Source of the DNA: Fusarium oxysporum f. sp. lycopersici 4287
Taxonomy: Eukaryota > Ascomycota > Sordariomycetes > Hypocreales > Nectriaceae
Assembly: GCF_000149955.1 (NCBI RefSeq)
Contig: NC_030988.1
Coordinates: 989,088 to 1,053,087 of the forward strand
Length of the DNA: 64,000 nucleotides
Direction of reading: 5' to 3'
Positions 1 to 10,866 of this stretch are shown here, in pieces. The stretch's first letter is position 1, and each line of letters starts with the position of its first letter. The notes under the pieces were generated by a model. That model did not search any database, was not told the DNA's origin, and worked only from the letters and a program-made list of their open reading frames with translations. The position numbers and the translations under genes were made by a program.

Positions 1-2
1 TC

Positions 3-2120
3 AAAGAACATCATATTCGGGCGCCAGAGGGCAAGACGAAGTCTTCGACGCAGTTGAAAGCGGAAAGCGTCGAGAAGCAGCACCGCTCAATAGCTGATAC
101 CTTGACGCTCGATCCGGAAAAGCCGCGGGAGCAGGCCATGGCGAACTCCTTCGTCAAGAACTTTGACAGGGACCATTTTCAACGGATGGTGATGCAATGG
201 ATCGTTAAGAGTAATCTTTCCTTTCTCACGGTCGAAGACGAGGATCTCCGAGCCATATTCGATTATCTTAGTCCATCAGTGTCAATACGTGGTGGCCACT
301 TATCTGCAGATACCCTCAGGACCAGGATTATCACTGAGTATCAACGACACCGCCACACCGTTATCGACGTCCTTCGACAATCTCCCGGCCTGATTCACAT
401 CTCTTTCGATGGCTGGACGTCGGGAAACCGGCATACCTTGTACGGAATCGCTTGCTTCTTCAGAGATGAGCACAACAAGCCCCGTAAGATTGTGCTGGGT
501 GTGCCCGAGGTTTCCGTACGCCACAGTGGATCGAATATTGCAGCTCAAGTCCTTGATATCTTGACAGCCTACCAGATTACCGAGAAAATAGGATATTTCA
601 CGCTTGACAACGCAGAGAATAATGATACAGCGATGGGGGCCATTGGTCGTGAACTAGGCTTCACTGGTGCGTCTCGCCGAGGCCGCTGTTTCGGTCACAC
701 GGTCAACTTGTCAGCAAAGGCGTTGCTCTTTGGCAAGAACGCAAGCGCTTTCGAAGAGCAACTCTCCGGCGCGTCGGCCCTGCCGGAAGCAGACTGGGAA
801 TCATGGAGGAGCAAAGGCCCCGTTGGGAAGCTTCATAACCTTGTCTATGACATCTTTCGGTCCAACAGATTGATGTACTTGCTGCGAGATCTTCAACAAG
901 ATGCAATCAGCAAAGCCAGTTCGTTAAGGGAACGATCGAGGAAGCCACTTACTGTGGTGCGAGACAATAATACCCGCTGGCTTTCCCAACTGTACATGAT
1001 CCGTAGGGCACTCAAAATTCGGCCATATCTTATCTTACTGGTGGTAAAGTACAAACAGGAGTGGGAAGATGAGAATAGGTCGAAGAGGACGGGTCAGGTC
1101 AGGAAGTCCGCAAAACTGCCACGTATCTGCGAGGAGGAGAACAAGCTAACGGACAGCGACTGGGAAGCCCTCCAGTGCCTGGAGGAGATATTGACGCATT
1201 ATGAGAATGTAGTGAGGACTTTGGAGGGTGACGGACAAGTTAGAAAGAGAAGGCGAGGGTTTCTGGGCTCATATGGTAACATATGGGATGTGATTCTAGG
1301 TTTCGAAGAGCTCCTCTCGAAACTAGAGCAATACAAATTGCTTGCAGCAGGCTTTCCCGACGCCGAACAGTTCAGGATCGGGATTAATCTCGCCTGGGAC
1401 AAGCTTGAAAAGTATTATTCAGCTCTAGATGAAACACCCATCTACTATGCCGCTCTTGCTCTCCATCCTGCATACAAGTGGGCGTATTTCGAGCACACTT
1501 GGGACACCCATCCAGAATGGGTCGACAAGGCTAAGGAGATGGTTTACCGAGTTTGGAGGACCGAGTACGCGAATTCCGATATCCTCTCTCAAGCAGACGA
1601 GTCAGACGACCAACGTCCAGCAAAAAGACGCAAGTTCTTCAGCCCATTCGAGGCCAACAGTCGTCATATGCCGGCAAGATACGACTCTTCAGACGATGAA
1701 GCAGTCAAAGGTGATGAATACGAGACATGGCAAGGTAGCCGCGAAGTGAGTGATAGGAGAGTTCGCGATCCTATTACGTACTGGCATGAAAGGAGGTTGA
1801 AATACCCTCGACTTTCGCGGATGGCGTTGGACTTTTTGACCATTCAGCCAATGTCTGCAGAGTGCGAGAGGCTCTTTTCAGCTGCCGGAAGAATGGCGGT
1901 GCCGTCGCGAAGCCTTCTGGATGCCCAGATTATCTCCATCTGTCAGGTATCGCGGTCATGGTATAGGGCTGGGATCGTCAAGGAACTGGATCCGATGTTG
2001 ATCTCGTGGCGCGAGGAAGAGCAGATTTATGAGGGTCTTGGGATGAGTGATGGCGAGTTAGCAGAACAAGCAACGGCATGGCTGAGGGCTCAGGGCGATG
2101 AGGGAGAGAGTGAGGGGTAG
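3..2120 (+). CDS. hAT-family transposase (hAT-A), 5' end cut by window edge
   Basis: Cut-and-paste DNA transposase of the hobo/Ac/Tam3 superfamily. The frame is open from base 3, so the N-terminus lies outside the window. A fragment at 50181-50806 (minus) carries the missing BED zinc-finger start and looks identical where the two overlap, which puts the full protein near 805 residues. Visible motifs are the N-terminal catalytic region (HISFDGWTSGNRH around base 395, then YFTLDNAENNDTA around 600), the conserved RCFGHTVNLSAKAL block near 690, and the C-terminal hAT dimerisation block YPRLSRMALDFL near 1805 with ECERLFSAAGR. There is no internal stop, so this copy may encode a functional enzyme. 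hAT-B and hAT-D in this window are relatives. The element's 3' end is at 2318, two bases beyond the stop codon of the opposite-strand gene. Confidence 0.92.
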   Translation, partial: KEHHIRAPEGKTKSSTQLKAESVEKQHRSIADTLTLDPEKPREQAMANSFVKNFDRDHFQRMVMQWIVKSNLSFLTVEDEDLRAIFDYLSPSVSIRGGHLSADTLRTRIITEYQRHRHTVIDVLRQSPGLIHISFDGWTSGNRHTLYGIACFFRDEHNKPRKIVLGVPEVSVRHSGSNIAAQVLDILTAYQITEKIGYFTLDNAENNDTAMGAIGRELGFTGASRRGRCFGHTVNLSAKALLFGKNASAFEEQLSGASALPEADWESWRSKGPVGKLHNLVYDIFRSNRLMYLLRDLQQDAISKASSLRERSRKPLTVVRDNNTRWLSQLYMIRRALKIRPYLILLVVKYKQEWEDENRSKRTGQVRKSAKLPRICEEENKLTDSDWEALQCLEEILTHYENVVRTLEGDGQVRKRRRGFLGSYGNIWDVILGFEELLSKLEQYKLLAAGFPDAEQFRIGINLAWDKLEKYYSALDETPIYYAALALHPAYKWAYFEHTWDTHPEWVDKAKEMVYRVWRTEYANSDILSQADESDDQRPAKRRKFFSPFEANSRHMPARYDSSDDEAVKGDEYETWQGSREVSDRRVRDPITYWHERRLKYPRLSRMALDFLTIQPMSAECERLFSAAGRMAVPSRSLLDAQIISICQVSRSWYRAGIVKELDPMLISWREEEQIYEGLGMSDGELAEQATAWLRAQGDEGESEG

Positions 2121-2194
2121 TAGGCTGGGCAAGTACCATCCATGATCAAGAGCGCAAGTCACGTGAGCGAAGTGTACGACAAACCAACCGTCAA

Positions 2195-2318
2195 CTACAT
2201 CCACCAAAGGCGCTGGTGTAGCACACTACACCCACTACACCGGACAGTTGCTTACATAATTTACATTTACACTACTCTGGGTCGAAAAGTGTAGTTGGTG
2301 TAGTTGATCGGAACCTTG
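2195..2318 (+). repeat. hAT-A 3' subterminal array and terminal inverted repeat
   Basis: Degenerate copies of ACTACAC/GTGTAGT occur in both orientations, ending in GTGTAGTTGATCGGAACCTTG. The same terminal 22 bases recur at 51816-51837, at the other (5') end of the second hAT-A copy. This identifies the TIR as CAAGGTTCCGATCAACTA read inward. Such arrays are probably transposase binding sites. Confidence 0.65.
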
Positions 2319-2320
2319 AA

Positions 2321-3587
2321 CTAGCCTCTTCGCTTGGCTGCCCGAGGCTTGTAGTCCTCATCCGCCTCGTTCTCAAACACATAGTCGTCATCAGCCTGAT
2401 GGTACTTCTGCGCAACAGCATCTTCCTGCCTAGCAATCTTGTCCTCATCCTCGGGTCTCAGCTGCTGCACGGGACTGGACGACAGTCTGCGCTTTCTCAT
2501 GATCCGCTTCGATTTGACACCCACGTTTGCGCAGGTGGATTCCTGCTCCCGCTGCCGTTGCTGGGCGTCTTTAAAGAGCTGGGCTAGTTGAGAGAACTGA
2601 ATGTTGATCTCGGCGCTGGGCCAAACGCTGGACACTTCCTCTGTGGCAAAGTCGTGGAGATAAATCGTCAGAGACTCATCAGGATTCATGGCCTCGCCGT
2701 CGGATGAGAGGAATGGCTAGCACACTCAATCAGCGCGATTTGGAATAAGTCGGGCACAGATAACATACCTTAGCATGAACGTGCTGAGACGTTGTCAGCT
2801 CCTCATCATCTGCAGATTCGATAATTTTCGGACGCCATAGCGATACTGTCGATAGCCCGCGGTTATAGTTGAGATCGATCCCGATAAATAGCTTGACATC
2901 AGCGTTAGAGTAGAGAATGTAATCTTGCGCAAGTCGCCTCAGATCTTTACCATCCTGCGAGTACGACACTTCAACAACCACACCGGGATAGACTGTTCCA
3001 GGGTACTTGAACAGGATGTCTGGTTCGCGCTTGATCTCATCGTTCTCGTCATCCACCTCCTTCAGAAGGACGCGCGATCCCATGGCGCTCTCGATCCTGC
3101 TGGCGACATCTTTCGTCTCGTCGGTGCGGCTTGTGACGAGCTTGTTCAGCTGTGTGCAAACTTCGTCCCTGAAGTATATGGCAAAAAAGTCATGTGTCGG
3201 CGAAGGCATGCGAATCGTGAGACAGCTGCGCCTTGGTTCGTAGTCGAATCTCTTGAAGGTTCGCTCGATCTTGGTGTGAAGTTTGCGATATTGTTTCTGG
3301 TCGAGTTTGAACTGTGCGAATTCTGAAACGTCAGTTGTTGACGACAGAAGCTTGTGCTGCAATAGCGCGTCGGGAAGTCGGTAGTCACTATCGTCGACGA
3401 CGCCTTGCACAGGGCGCTCAGCTGTCGTGGGAGGAGAGGGAAGGAGAGGGCTGTATTTCTCGGGCGGAGTAGTGCTGAGAGATGTTGACAGCTGGGTTTG
3501 ATTGTTCTTGAGGATATTGACGTGCTGGGAATCTACTTCATCGGCCATGTTCGGCGTCGGGTCGTGATCTGGGGTTGTTCGCGACAT
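2321..3587 (-). CDS. Hypothetical protein with PD-(D/E)XK nuclease-like core, two exons
   Basis: Two exons, 3587-2769 and 2716-2321, joined across a 52-bp intron (2717-2768) with donor GTATGT, branch-like CTGAT and acceptor TAG. The junction keeps the frame and gives about 404 residues. The N-terminal 80 residues are Ser/Thr/Pro-rich. The middle holds EPDILFKYPGTVYPG followed by VVVEVSYSQDGKDLRRLAQ, which resembles the PD...ExK core of restriction-endonuclease-fold proteins, although the final Lys is replaced (EVS). The C-terminus is charged with KKRR-like basic patches. The family is not recognised by name, so a nuclease role is inference. The start chosen is the first ATG; another Met lies 13 codons in. 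hAT-A ends two bases past the stop codon, so the 3' UTR is transposon sequence. Confidence 0.7.
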
Positions 3588-4071
3588 ATCGCGCGGATCT
3601 TGATGTTGACATGGAAGTTGATGTTTGTTTGTGTCGGAGCGGATTATTGATTTAGCAGAAAGGATGTGTGTGGGTCAGCGATGGTCGGACCCTGATTGTT
3701 CCGTTCCCGAATTCCTTAACCCCGCCCCTACTCCAGACTCGCAGCTGCATTACTGGGTCAGCTCCAAGGGGACAAGCGAGGCTGGGAAATGTGGCGAGGA
3801 GAAGGGATTGGTGAGGTTTGAGGGCCTCAGGGCCAGAAGTCCGAAAAAACAATGTAACGAGATTTTACGTTGCGGGCCTTATGAGGCGTATCCTCCCGGG
3901 CGGAATAAATTCATTCATTCATTCATTCATTCAAATCCAAGGTTCCTGACTAAAATGGTTGTTCCTGATTCAGGCAAGGATTGCGATCTTGTGTAATTGT
4001 CGCAGGCCGGGCATGGTCTCAACGATCCTCAGGAACAACAGCCCTTAGTAATCAAGCTGGGTGATTTAAAG
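3588..4071. other. Intergenic; possible LINE 3' tail with (CATT)n
   Basis: No convincing gene. At 3895-3932 the sequence CCCGGGCGGAATAAATT runs into about six CATT units. This resembles the 3' tails of the LINE relics at 40605 and 51040 (CCGGACGAAAAATAC plus a simple repeat), so a truncated non-LTR element may end here. Confidence 0.3.
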
Positions 4072-6532
4072 TAGGGATGGATTTAATACCGTATCATTAA
4101 ATAAAATGCGCTTTTTGTATTAAATATTTAAAACAGGCGCGTTTTATATGTATTATATTCCATTCCCTATTAGGATTAGCTCCTTCCAGAACTGGCTTAG
4201 TGTATAGGATCATTATAACCTTAATCCCTGTTCCGACCTCCTTTTCTCCACAGCCTTCAACAGCCTATCGCTGTATCCCCTGAAACTTCCCAATCTGACT
4301 TCCCACTACCTTCAGACCCTTCGTGCTTCTTCTACAATGCCTCGAACCTCTGGAAGGCCAGCCGACCACCAGGTCCACCGAGAATTTATCACGATTTCCT
4401 CGGACGCTAGCTCAGGGTTCAAGAACTCACGAGTCAAGTGCAAGCACTGTGGCCACGAGACAGCCAAAGGCACTACTCGTCAGAAGAAGCACTTACTTCG
4501 CCATTGCCCCAATTACAGAGGGCAGCAACAGTCTGAGCAGTCTCAACTTACTCAGCACTTTCCTGTGGTAGACAAGACTTTTAAGCAGATGCTTGATGAG
4601 CTTGCTGCTAGAGCAATTTTCGCTGATGGCCGTCCATTTAACCTATTCGAGTCCAAACGAATGCGAATTCTGTTGAACAAGCTGAATACTGCTTGGCAAC
4701 CACCGTCTCGTCGCCGAGTGCAGCGGCTGCTAGCCCCGACCTATTCTGAGTACCGCAACCAAGTCCAAGATATCCTCGACCAGACAGAACGTATCAACGT
4801 GATCTTTGACGGCTCAGACAATATCACGAGTCATCGAATTATCAATATCTCGATACAGGTGGCAAATGGTCTGGCGTTCTATTGGAAGACGTTTGATACG
4901 GGACAGATTCAACACACGGCTGAGCACTACATCGATCTTTTGTATCCTGAGCTGGAGATAATTTGCAAGGGTAACTTCTTGCGCATTAACTCGTTTTTGC
5001 ACAGATACGGATAGTGTGATGAGGAAAGCTCATGTGCATTTGGCTGCAAGAAAGGAATTCCAACATTGCTTCTTTTCGCTCTGCGATTCACATGGGCTAC
5101 AGCTACTCATCAAGGACATCCTAGAGCAGCCGTTCTTTGAGGAGGCATTCAAAAGCGCTACATTAATTGTCACCTTCTTCAAGAAGTCGAAACTGCAGTT
5201 GGCTCGATTGAGAGAAGCACAAAAGGCAGCTTGGGGCCACCATAAGGCGTTTTTATCTGCGTGCGTCTTTCAGTTTTTCTGACTCTTAGCTCTAACTAAC
5301 CGCTCGCTTTAGCGCAATCACACGCTGGGGCAGTCAATTCAATGCTTTATGGTCAGTTTTACACTGTAAAGAACCTCTCCAAACATACGCTCGCCGCCCT
5401 GACGTGAGGGCAGAGCTAGCCTCCGGGTCTCTCGAGCTTCTTCCGAGGGTGCTGGAGTCTGTCAATAACCCTCACTTCTGGATACGCCTAGAGACTGTTT
5501 TGGCTATAATTAAGCCTGTTAGCAGTCGTCAGCATGCCTCAGAAGCCGATCGGGCTCACATCGGCCATGTGATTCCTCGTTGGCTGGAGATTAAAGCAGA
5601 ATGGAAAGCACTTGACGATTCTCAGCAACATAAAGACGTGAATTTCAGCGAGCTGTATTCAGTATGGTTAAACCGTATGGATAAACAGACATATGATATT
5701 CATTATGCAGGATTTGCATTAAGGCCTGACACAGTCGGGACTAAGCTTGAAGAACAGCTGATGATGAAAGTGCTTCAGTTCTTTAAGTCAGCAGTCAATC
5801 CTGCTGACCACCTTCATATTGTTCGAGAATTTAACCACTTCCGAGCACAATCGGGGGGCCAGTTTGCTGCCGGGGGCTTGGTCTATTCAAAAGAATGGAC
5901 GCCATTAGATGCTTGGATGCTTCTTGATAACCAGGGCAGCAAGCTGGCTGCACTTGCAGTCCGAATCTTTGGAACCATAGCCAATTCAGTTCCCTCAGAG
6001 AGATCATTCTCGGCGGTTAACTTCCTCCACAGCAAGGCACGCAACAGGCTCACACCAGCCAACGCTGACAAGTTGGCCTTCATCTACATGAACGAACGGG
6101 TGCTAGAGAGGATAACGCAGTCTCAGAATCAACCTCTTGGTCATCGCGATGAGGTTGATTCTACAGTGGTTAGCTGGGAAGATTTGACAGAAGACGGTTG
6201 GCTTACTCTCGAAGATACGTATATGGAAATCCATTGCGCATCAAGTCTGGAAGTTGACGCTGTTATCGGCGAGTTCACTCACCAACCCGCCTCCGACGGA
6301 GAGGAGACGATTGTGGAAAAATTTGAGGTCCAAGATGGGTCAGAGAGTGAAGGAACGGGGGGGAATTGACCTAATTTGGCTTGGTTATCTGTAGTATATG
6401 ACTGTTGGGCGGCTTCATACATGGTAGCAATATTGCAATAAAAAACGCGTTTTTTATTCGGAATAAAATACAGTTTCATTATAATAAAAAACAGTTTAAT
6501 ACACACTTGTATTAAACACGTGCCCATCCCTA
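4072..6532 (+). mobile_element. hAT-X element, copy 1 (2461 bp)
   Basis: Bounded by the inverted ends TAGGGATGG and CCATCCCTA, which fit the hAT TIR pattern. Subterminal regions are AT-rich with repeated GTATTAAA/TTTAATAC and AACGCGTT palindromes. It contains one transposase gene. Flanking octamers (ATTTAAAG and GAGTCGAT) do not match, so no target-site duplication is present. Copy 2 at 47719-50180 is inverted and almost identical. Confidence 0.85.
4337..6369 (+). pseudogene. hAT-X transposase, frameshifted
   Basis: The first segment (4337-about 4993) starts with a zinc finger (CKHCGHETAKGTTRQKKHLLRHC) and runs through NVIFDGSDNITSHRI. The frame then shifts in a run of five T at about 4991-4996. 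The relative at 56095-58173 reads straight through the equivalent point (RINSICTDT), so one extra T is inferred. The second segment (to 5260) carries FSLCDSHGLQLLIKDIL. A 52-bp intron (5261-5312, GTGCGT...TTTAG) joins it in frame to 5313-6369, which has the C-terminal NSVPSERSFSAVNFLHSKARNRLTP dimerisation block. The frameshift is shared by both copies in the window. It may be a fixed defect that is complemented in trans, or a recoding site. Confidence 0.8.
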
Positions 6533-6815
6533 GAGTCGATTGCTGTGAGTTTTGAGACGTCTCACTAGCCTGGATAAGTTGCCGGTGTCGATTTTGAGCA
6601 TGGGTTATGGCATTGCTCGTGTATCCATTGCTCCAGCGAGTTGAGCAGTGAAGACAGACGTATTCCCTTCGACCATAAGACTTCCGAACCCTTCCAATTT
6701 GAGTCTTGTTCTTCTCAGGATACTCAACACGGAAGAAGCTGTAGAAGTCCCAGCCCAGCCGCTCGATGGCTGTTAATTGAGCAGATGTTGAACTGATAGG
6801 CGATGAGCTAGCCAT
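6533..6815 (-). pseudogene. hAT-C transposase N-terminal stub (BED zinc finger)
   Basis: The minus-strand frame opens at ATG 6815 and runs about 92 residues into the end of hAT-X copy 1, where it is cut. It contains a BED-type finger (YVCLHCSTRWSNGYTSNAITHAQNRH) and an N-terminus resembling that of hAT-E (MASS...F.S.F...YP). The remainder of the gene is not found on the other side of hAT-X, so the junction is not a simple insertion. Confidence 0.65.
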
Positions 6816-7389
6816 AGTCGAGATTCTAGGAATAAGTGCTTAAGCATATGGCACCCTAATGGTGCCTAAAGCGTCTAGGATTTGCAATGAGATTCGCAGT
6901 ATTAAAACAATAGAGACAGGGCAGCTCGGCCATAGCATTGATTGAAAAAGTCATCACTCGCATGTGGAAAATATCGAATCGAAGAAACCTCTTAACTTCT
7001 ATCTAATGAGGGACTGGGAGCTGGCTTCTTGTAGCTATGTTTCGACATAAGCAGCATTGATGGTCTTTAGGCAGCCGTATGCTGCCTTGCGCTAGTTGTG
7101 ATGTGGCGTTCGTGCTGTCCGTGAAATTATTCACGACAGTTATCCTTGGCCGTGACAGAGCTTATCCGAGGAGTAAAGAGAACACAAACTTATATGTCTG
7201 TCTGCTAACGGTGGGCGTCTAAGAGCCATAAGTGTGCCAAGGGTCGTAGCCATCAGTGAGGTCGCTTACTACTCAGCCGGTGGCGGATAGCTTCACGACG
7301 TAACAAGGCCATCGTGACACGTCACGTTTCTGGTGTATACGATAAAACCAATATCTGATCAGCTAACACTACCAACTTGACCAATTATA
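6816..7389. other. Intergenic, nothing recognised
   Basis: No open frame or repeat that I can support. It probably includes the 5' untranslated and terminal region of hAT-C. Confidence 0.3.
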
Positions 7390-7394
7390 TGGAG

Positions 7395-7500
7395 CGCCTT
7401 ATTGTTGTACAACAGTTGTTTGGGAAGTCCGGTAGTGTTGTACAACTTCAACAAAAGTAGTGTTGTACAACTATACAACAGTTGTACTCATATAACAACA
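7395..7500. repeat. Palindromic array GTTGTACAAC
   Basis: The perfect palindrome GTTGTACAAC occurs three times, with partial copies such as ACAACAGTTGT between them, within about 100 bp. The layout matches the subterminal arrays of the hAT elements in this window, so it is probably the end of a lost hAT. Confidence 0.5.
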
Positions 7501-7514
7501 CTACAATACGCATG

Positions 7515-8363
7515 TATGCCCCCCGGATTATTATTGAGCCCCATAAGCTGTTTAACCGCCTAGCAGCTAGTTCAAAGCTTCCGCCAACAAGCACACAGCG
7601 TGAGCCTTGTGCATTTGAAGCCATTGAGAAAGAAACAAGCCAAAAGGCGCCACCAAAGTGTTCCAAATGTGGCACGGTGGGCCATACATCGAGGTCTAAG
7701 GTATGTGCCTTACGCTATGACTATCTTGTGGAAGCTCCAATAAGAGCCTTTACAACAACAAATACAGTGCAGGCTCCTAATGACTCATCTACAACTACGC
7801 ATACAATAACACACACAACTACTCGCTCTATAACCCGCTCAGCATCCCCGGCATCTCTGTCAGGAGTCTCTATGATATCTGAGACTATAGCCGTTATAAC
7901 AACGCACACAACAGCGCACACAACAACTCGTAGAGTATCTCCTCCAGCACCTACACCACTAGCTGCGGCTCCTGCGTTACGAGCTGATGACCCGCGTGCT
8001 ATCTACCAACGGTACAAAGAAGCACGAGAGGCTTGGTATGCCACAGTGCCCCGGGGAGGGCTGAGGACCAATCAGCAATATAGGAAGGCTATGGGGTTGC
8101 CGGCGCGGTATAGCAAGATAGAGCTCCAATGGTGTCTTAACTACAAGCAAATGGGGCCGCGTTGCAGGGAGGAATCCGGCACGAGAGAGTGGACTAAGGA
8201 GGAGCAGTTCAGTTATCTTGACTGGGATAAAGCTGAGAATGAGCGAGTTGAACAGAATGTAGGGGAAGAGATGGCAGAGAAGCCTTTTCCACAGCGGCGA
8301 GGGATGCAACATATCTGGGATGCTGCCGAGAGAGATGTTTTACAGCAGGGAGGAGGGGCCTAG
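7515..8363 (+). pseudogene. MULE transposase, C-terminal fragment
   Basis: About 280 residues aligning to the C-terminal third of the MULE transposase at 59980-62790. It has a zinc knuckle (CSKCGTVGHTSRSKVC), a Thr-rich linker, and a conserved tail DDPRAIYQRYKEAREAWYAT...GMQHIWDAAERD. Homology begins abruptly near 7515, where the GTTGTACAAC array ends, so the catalytic domain is lost. The frame here is uninterrupted and helps show the frameshift in the full-length copy. Confidence 0.75.
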
Positions 8364-8830
8364 TGGGAACGCCCCTTACTAACATTTGCAAATCTAATGG
8401 GAAATATGATTGATATGTATCGTTTGAATGAGAAAGAAAAGGTAAAACTCCGAGTGTAGGATTGGTGGTCCAATAGCTTGATTTGAGGAAGGTGTAGTTA
8501 AGTTCCAATGTAGGGTCAAGTAGGCTTGGCAATGCAGCACCAACAACATAATGCTACTTTTATTGAGCTGTCCTACAATATCACTGCGTTCCCCGCCATA
8601 TCCACTGAACATACGCATTCGAATCAACGCTCCAAACATGAATCCTTGAACCCTCTATCGCCCGGAGCTGTGGCAGGTTGTTGGTCATTCCTACAGCGGC
8701 CGTTGATGGAAGATACTCACTCACACACGCGGATCGGGCTTACATAACGAATCTTATTTGCACATCGGGATGTGCGCAAAGTCACGTGATATTAAACGCA
8801 CAGCCGGATGTGCGTGTATGAGATCCCCTT
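8364..8830 (+). repeat. MULE 3' untranslated and terminal region with twin palindromes
   Basis: Follows the MULE fragment. Two similar palindromes, GCACATCGGGATGTGC (8760-8775) and GCACAGCCGGATGTGC (8798-8813), flank TCACGTGA (8782-8789), and CTTATTTG precedes the first. The 5' end of the other MULE (59630-59690) has the same spacing of palindrome, TCACGTGA, palindrome and AAATAAGAT, but different palindrome sequence. This is probably the MULE terminal region. Confidence 0.5.
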
Positions 8831-8839
8831 ACTGTAGAT

Positions 8840-9003
8840 AAGATTATCTAATCTTATCAGATAAGGGTGCTACACGGCCGATAGCATTTTAGCTATCGTG
8901 ATATCACACTTAGCTGAAAAAAAGTGTGATATATATTCACGGTGATATATATCACTTTAGCACTTTAGCACCGTGTGATATCACTTGAGCATATCACAAT
9001 ACG
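8840..9003. repeat. Cluster of AT-rich inverted repeats
   Basis: Contains GATAAGATTATCTAATCTTATC-like dyads, then repeated GTGATATATATCAC and GTGTGATATCAC units in both orientations. No coding potential. The nature is unknown; it could be the end of a further DNA transposon. Confidence 0.4.
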
Positions 9004-9254
9004 CAAGTCTGCATCGATGAAGTCGGGGTCAGAAGAGGGTGTGCTGGGCACGGGGGATGGTTCCAATACCATAGCGATGGCTTAATGGTATTGGAAATGA
9101 ATTCAAGAGAGAGAAAGTCTGTTGGTCATCGCCATTGTGGCTGCGGGACTTGTATTGAAGCTTCTGAACGGATGAGTATGAGCCATTGGCCGCTTTTCAA
9201 CAAAGTAAATTTGTAACAAGCTAACTTAACTTAGACTAGATCAATGAAATAGTG

Positions 9255-9350
9255 GGGATGCCGGCGTGAGTTTCATGAGTTAACTCATGAGTCAGCGGCG
9301 ATAACTCAGACTCAACTCATATGAGCTTTGTGAGTTTGAGTTAACTCAAA
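9255..9350. repeat. Palindromic array GAGTTAACTC
   Basis: Repeated TGAGTT/AACTCA units, including GAGTTAACTCATGAG and AACTCATATGAG, within about 95 bp just left of the Copia 5' LTR. It has the same style as the hAT subterminal arrays but no transposase remains beside it. Confidence 0.45.
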
Positions 9351-9379
9351 TGCCCAGGTATGTGGTGTTTTTGACATAG

Positions 9380-9585
9380 TGTTGAATGTTGGAGGGTTCA
9401 CCCTCAACTTCAGGATTAAGGTTCAGGATTAAAGTTTGACGCCCTAAACTTAGATCGTAGGACTTTCATCTAGGACTTTCTAGGACTCAAGTCCTAGAAG
9501 GAACCAGTTGAAGATATAAGGTCTCAATGGTCCTTCGATTGCGAAAGGATCAAGAAATATACACGATTCACCTTAATATCTGACA
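9380..9585 (+). repeat. Copia 5' LTR
   Basis: 206 bp, begins TGTTGAATG and ends CTGACA. By my reading it matches the 3' LTR of the second Copia copy (18092-18297) better than this element's own 3' LTR. Confidence 0.9.
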
Positions 9586-9660
9586 ATTAAGAGTCTCATT
9601 GCCTCAACCATTTTTATTTTTATTTTTCAATACCTTGAAGAACCCTCTTTCTCATACATA

Positions 9661-10866
9661 ATGTCCCTATCCAAGCCCCAAAAGGAAGGTCTTACGGCTA
9701 CCCTCTCTAAGCCTGAGGACTTCCTCAACTGGGAGCATGAATTCCTCCTTCAGGCCCATCGTCTTGGTCTTCAGCAGCACCTCAAAAGCAAGACATTCCT
9801 CGGAGACGAACCAGCTATCCCGGATATAAGAAAACGCAGATATACGAAGACCGCTACAGCCCAACGAACAATCCGGTCTCATACTGCCGAATCTCAAGAC
9901 GGCGCCCCAGACGACATTCAGGAAACGGTGAATGGAACATGGTCTATCTCTGACCTTACAGACCAAGGCCAGAAGATCTTCCAGCAGGATTTAACCTTTT
10001 ATCAGCTACAAGAGAAGGTTTTCGAAAAACAGAAAAACGCTCTTGGAACCCTTCAGGACTGGGTTATCCGTACGGTCTCCCCAAGCTTGATTCAAACCTG
10101 CTGTCAGTCACACGAATCAATATACGAATGGCACTGGAACCTTCGTGCCCGGTGTGGAAGGACCGAGGAAGATGAAACGAAGGATGCCAGAAATAGGTAT
10201 CTTACATTACTAAGAACTGCCCCAAAGACGGTCAGCCAAGCAGCATTCAAGTGGCTAGATCAATGGGAAGAGGCAATGGCGAAAGGGCGACAACGAGAGG
10301 TCCCTGAAACGCTCCACAACAGTGCATGGGCCTGGGACTTCTTCAGTGTCACCACACACATCTTGCCCAGCTGGACTGCCTCATACAAAATCTCTTCAAA
10401 GACTCTATTGCAAAATAGGGCCCTCTCATACCGAGATGTAGGGAACGCCTTCCGAAATGAGCTCCAAGATGCAGAAGCCACGAAGGGCCGAGTGGCCCGC
10501 GGTGCGTTTTCTGCGAGCTATGCTGGGGAGGACCCCCAGGATGATGAAGGGGACGCCCGCATCATTGAAGGCCAGTACCCATTTTCGAAGAAGGGAGAAA
10601 GAAAACGCCAGAGGTCTCCTGAGAAGAGACAGGAATGCCCGGCGTGTGGGTTATCCCACGAACTTGCGAAATGCTTCTATGTCTTTCCAAATCAGGCATG
10701 GAAGGGATTCAAGCCCCGAGAGAAGATCCAAAAGAAGGTGAAAGAAGCTCTCGAGGAAGACTCAGACCTGGAGGCCAAGGTAAAAGCCCTCACTCGGAAG
10801 AAGGCCAGGACCACAAAAGACAGAACCTTGATGCAGCCAACAAAGGAAGAAAACTCAGACCAATGA
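9661..10866 (+). CDS. Copia Gag protein
   Basis: 401 residues from the ATG 75 bp after the 5' LTR. Forms the retrotransposon particle. The middle is helical and rich in Trp, Gln and Lys, typical of Copia Gag. A CCHC knuckle (CPACGLSHELAKCF, near base 10640) binds RNA. The C-terminus is strongly basic (KARTTKDR). The reading frame ends at a TGA (10864-10866) and the pol frame continues in the same phase directly after it, so Gag and Pol are separated by one stop codon only. Confidence 0.85.
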   Translation: MSLSKPQKEGLTATLSKPEDFLNWEHEFLLQAHRLGLQQHLKSKTFLGDEPAIPDIRKRRYTKTATAQRTIRSHTAESQDGAPDDIQETVNGTWSISDLTDQGQKIFQQDLTFYQLQEKVFEKQKNALGTLQDWVIRTVSPSLIQTCCQSHESIYEWHWNLRARCGRTEEDETKDARNRYLTLLRTAPKTVSQAAFKWLDQWEEAMAKGRQREVPETLHNSAWAWDFFSVTTHILPSWTASYKISSKTLLQNRALSYRDVGNAFRNELQDAEATKGRVARGAFSASYAGEDPQDDEGDARIIEGQYPFSKKGERKRQRSPEKRQECPACGLSHELAKCFYVFPNQAWKGFKPREKIQKKVKEALEEDSDLEAKVKALTRKKARTTKDRTLMQPTKEENSDQ

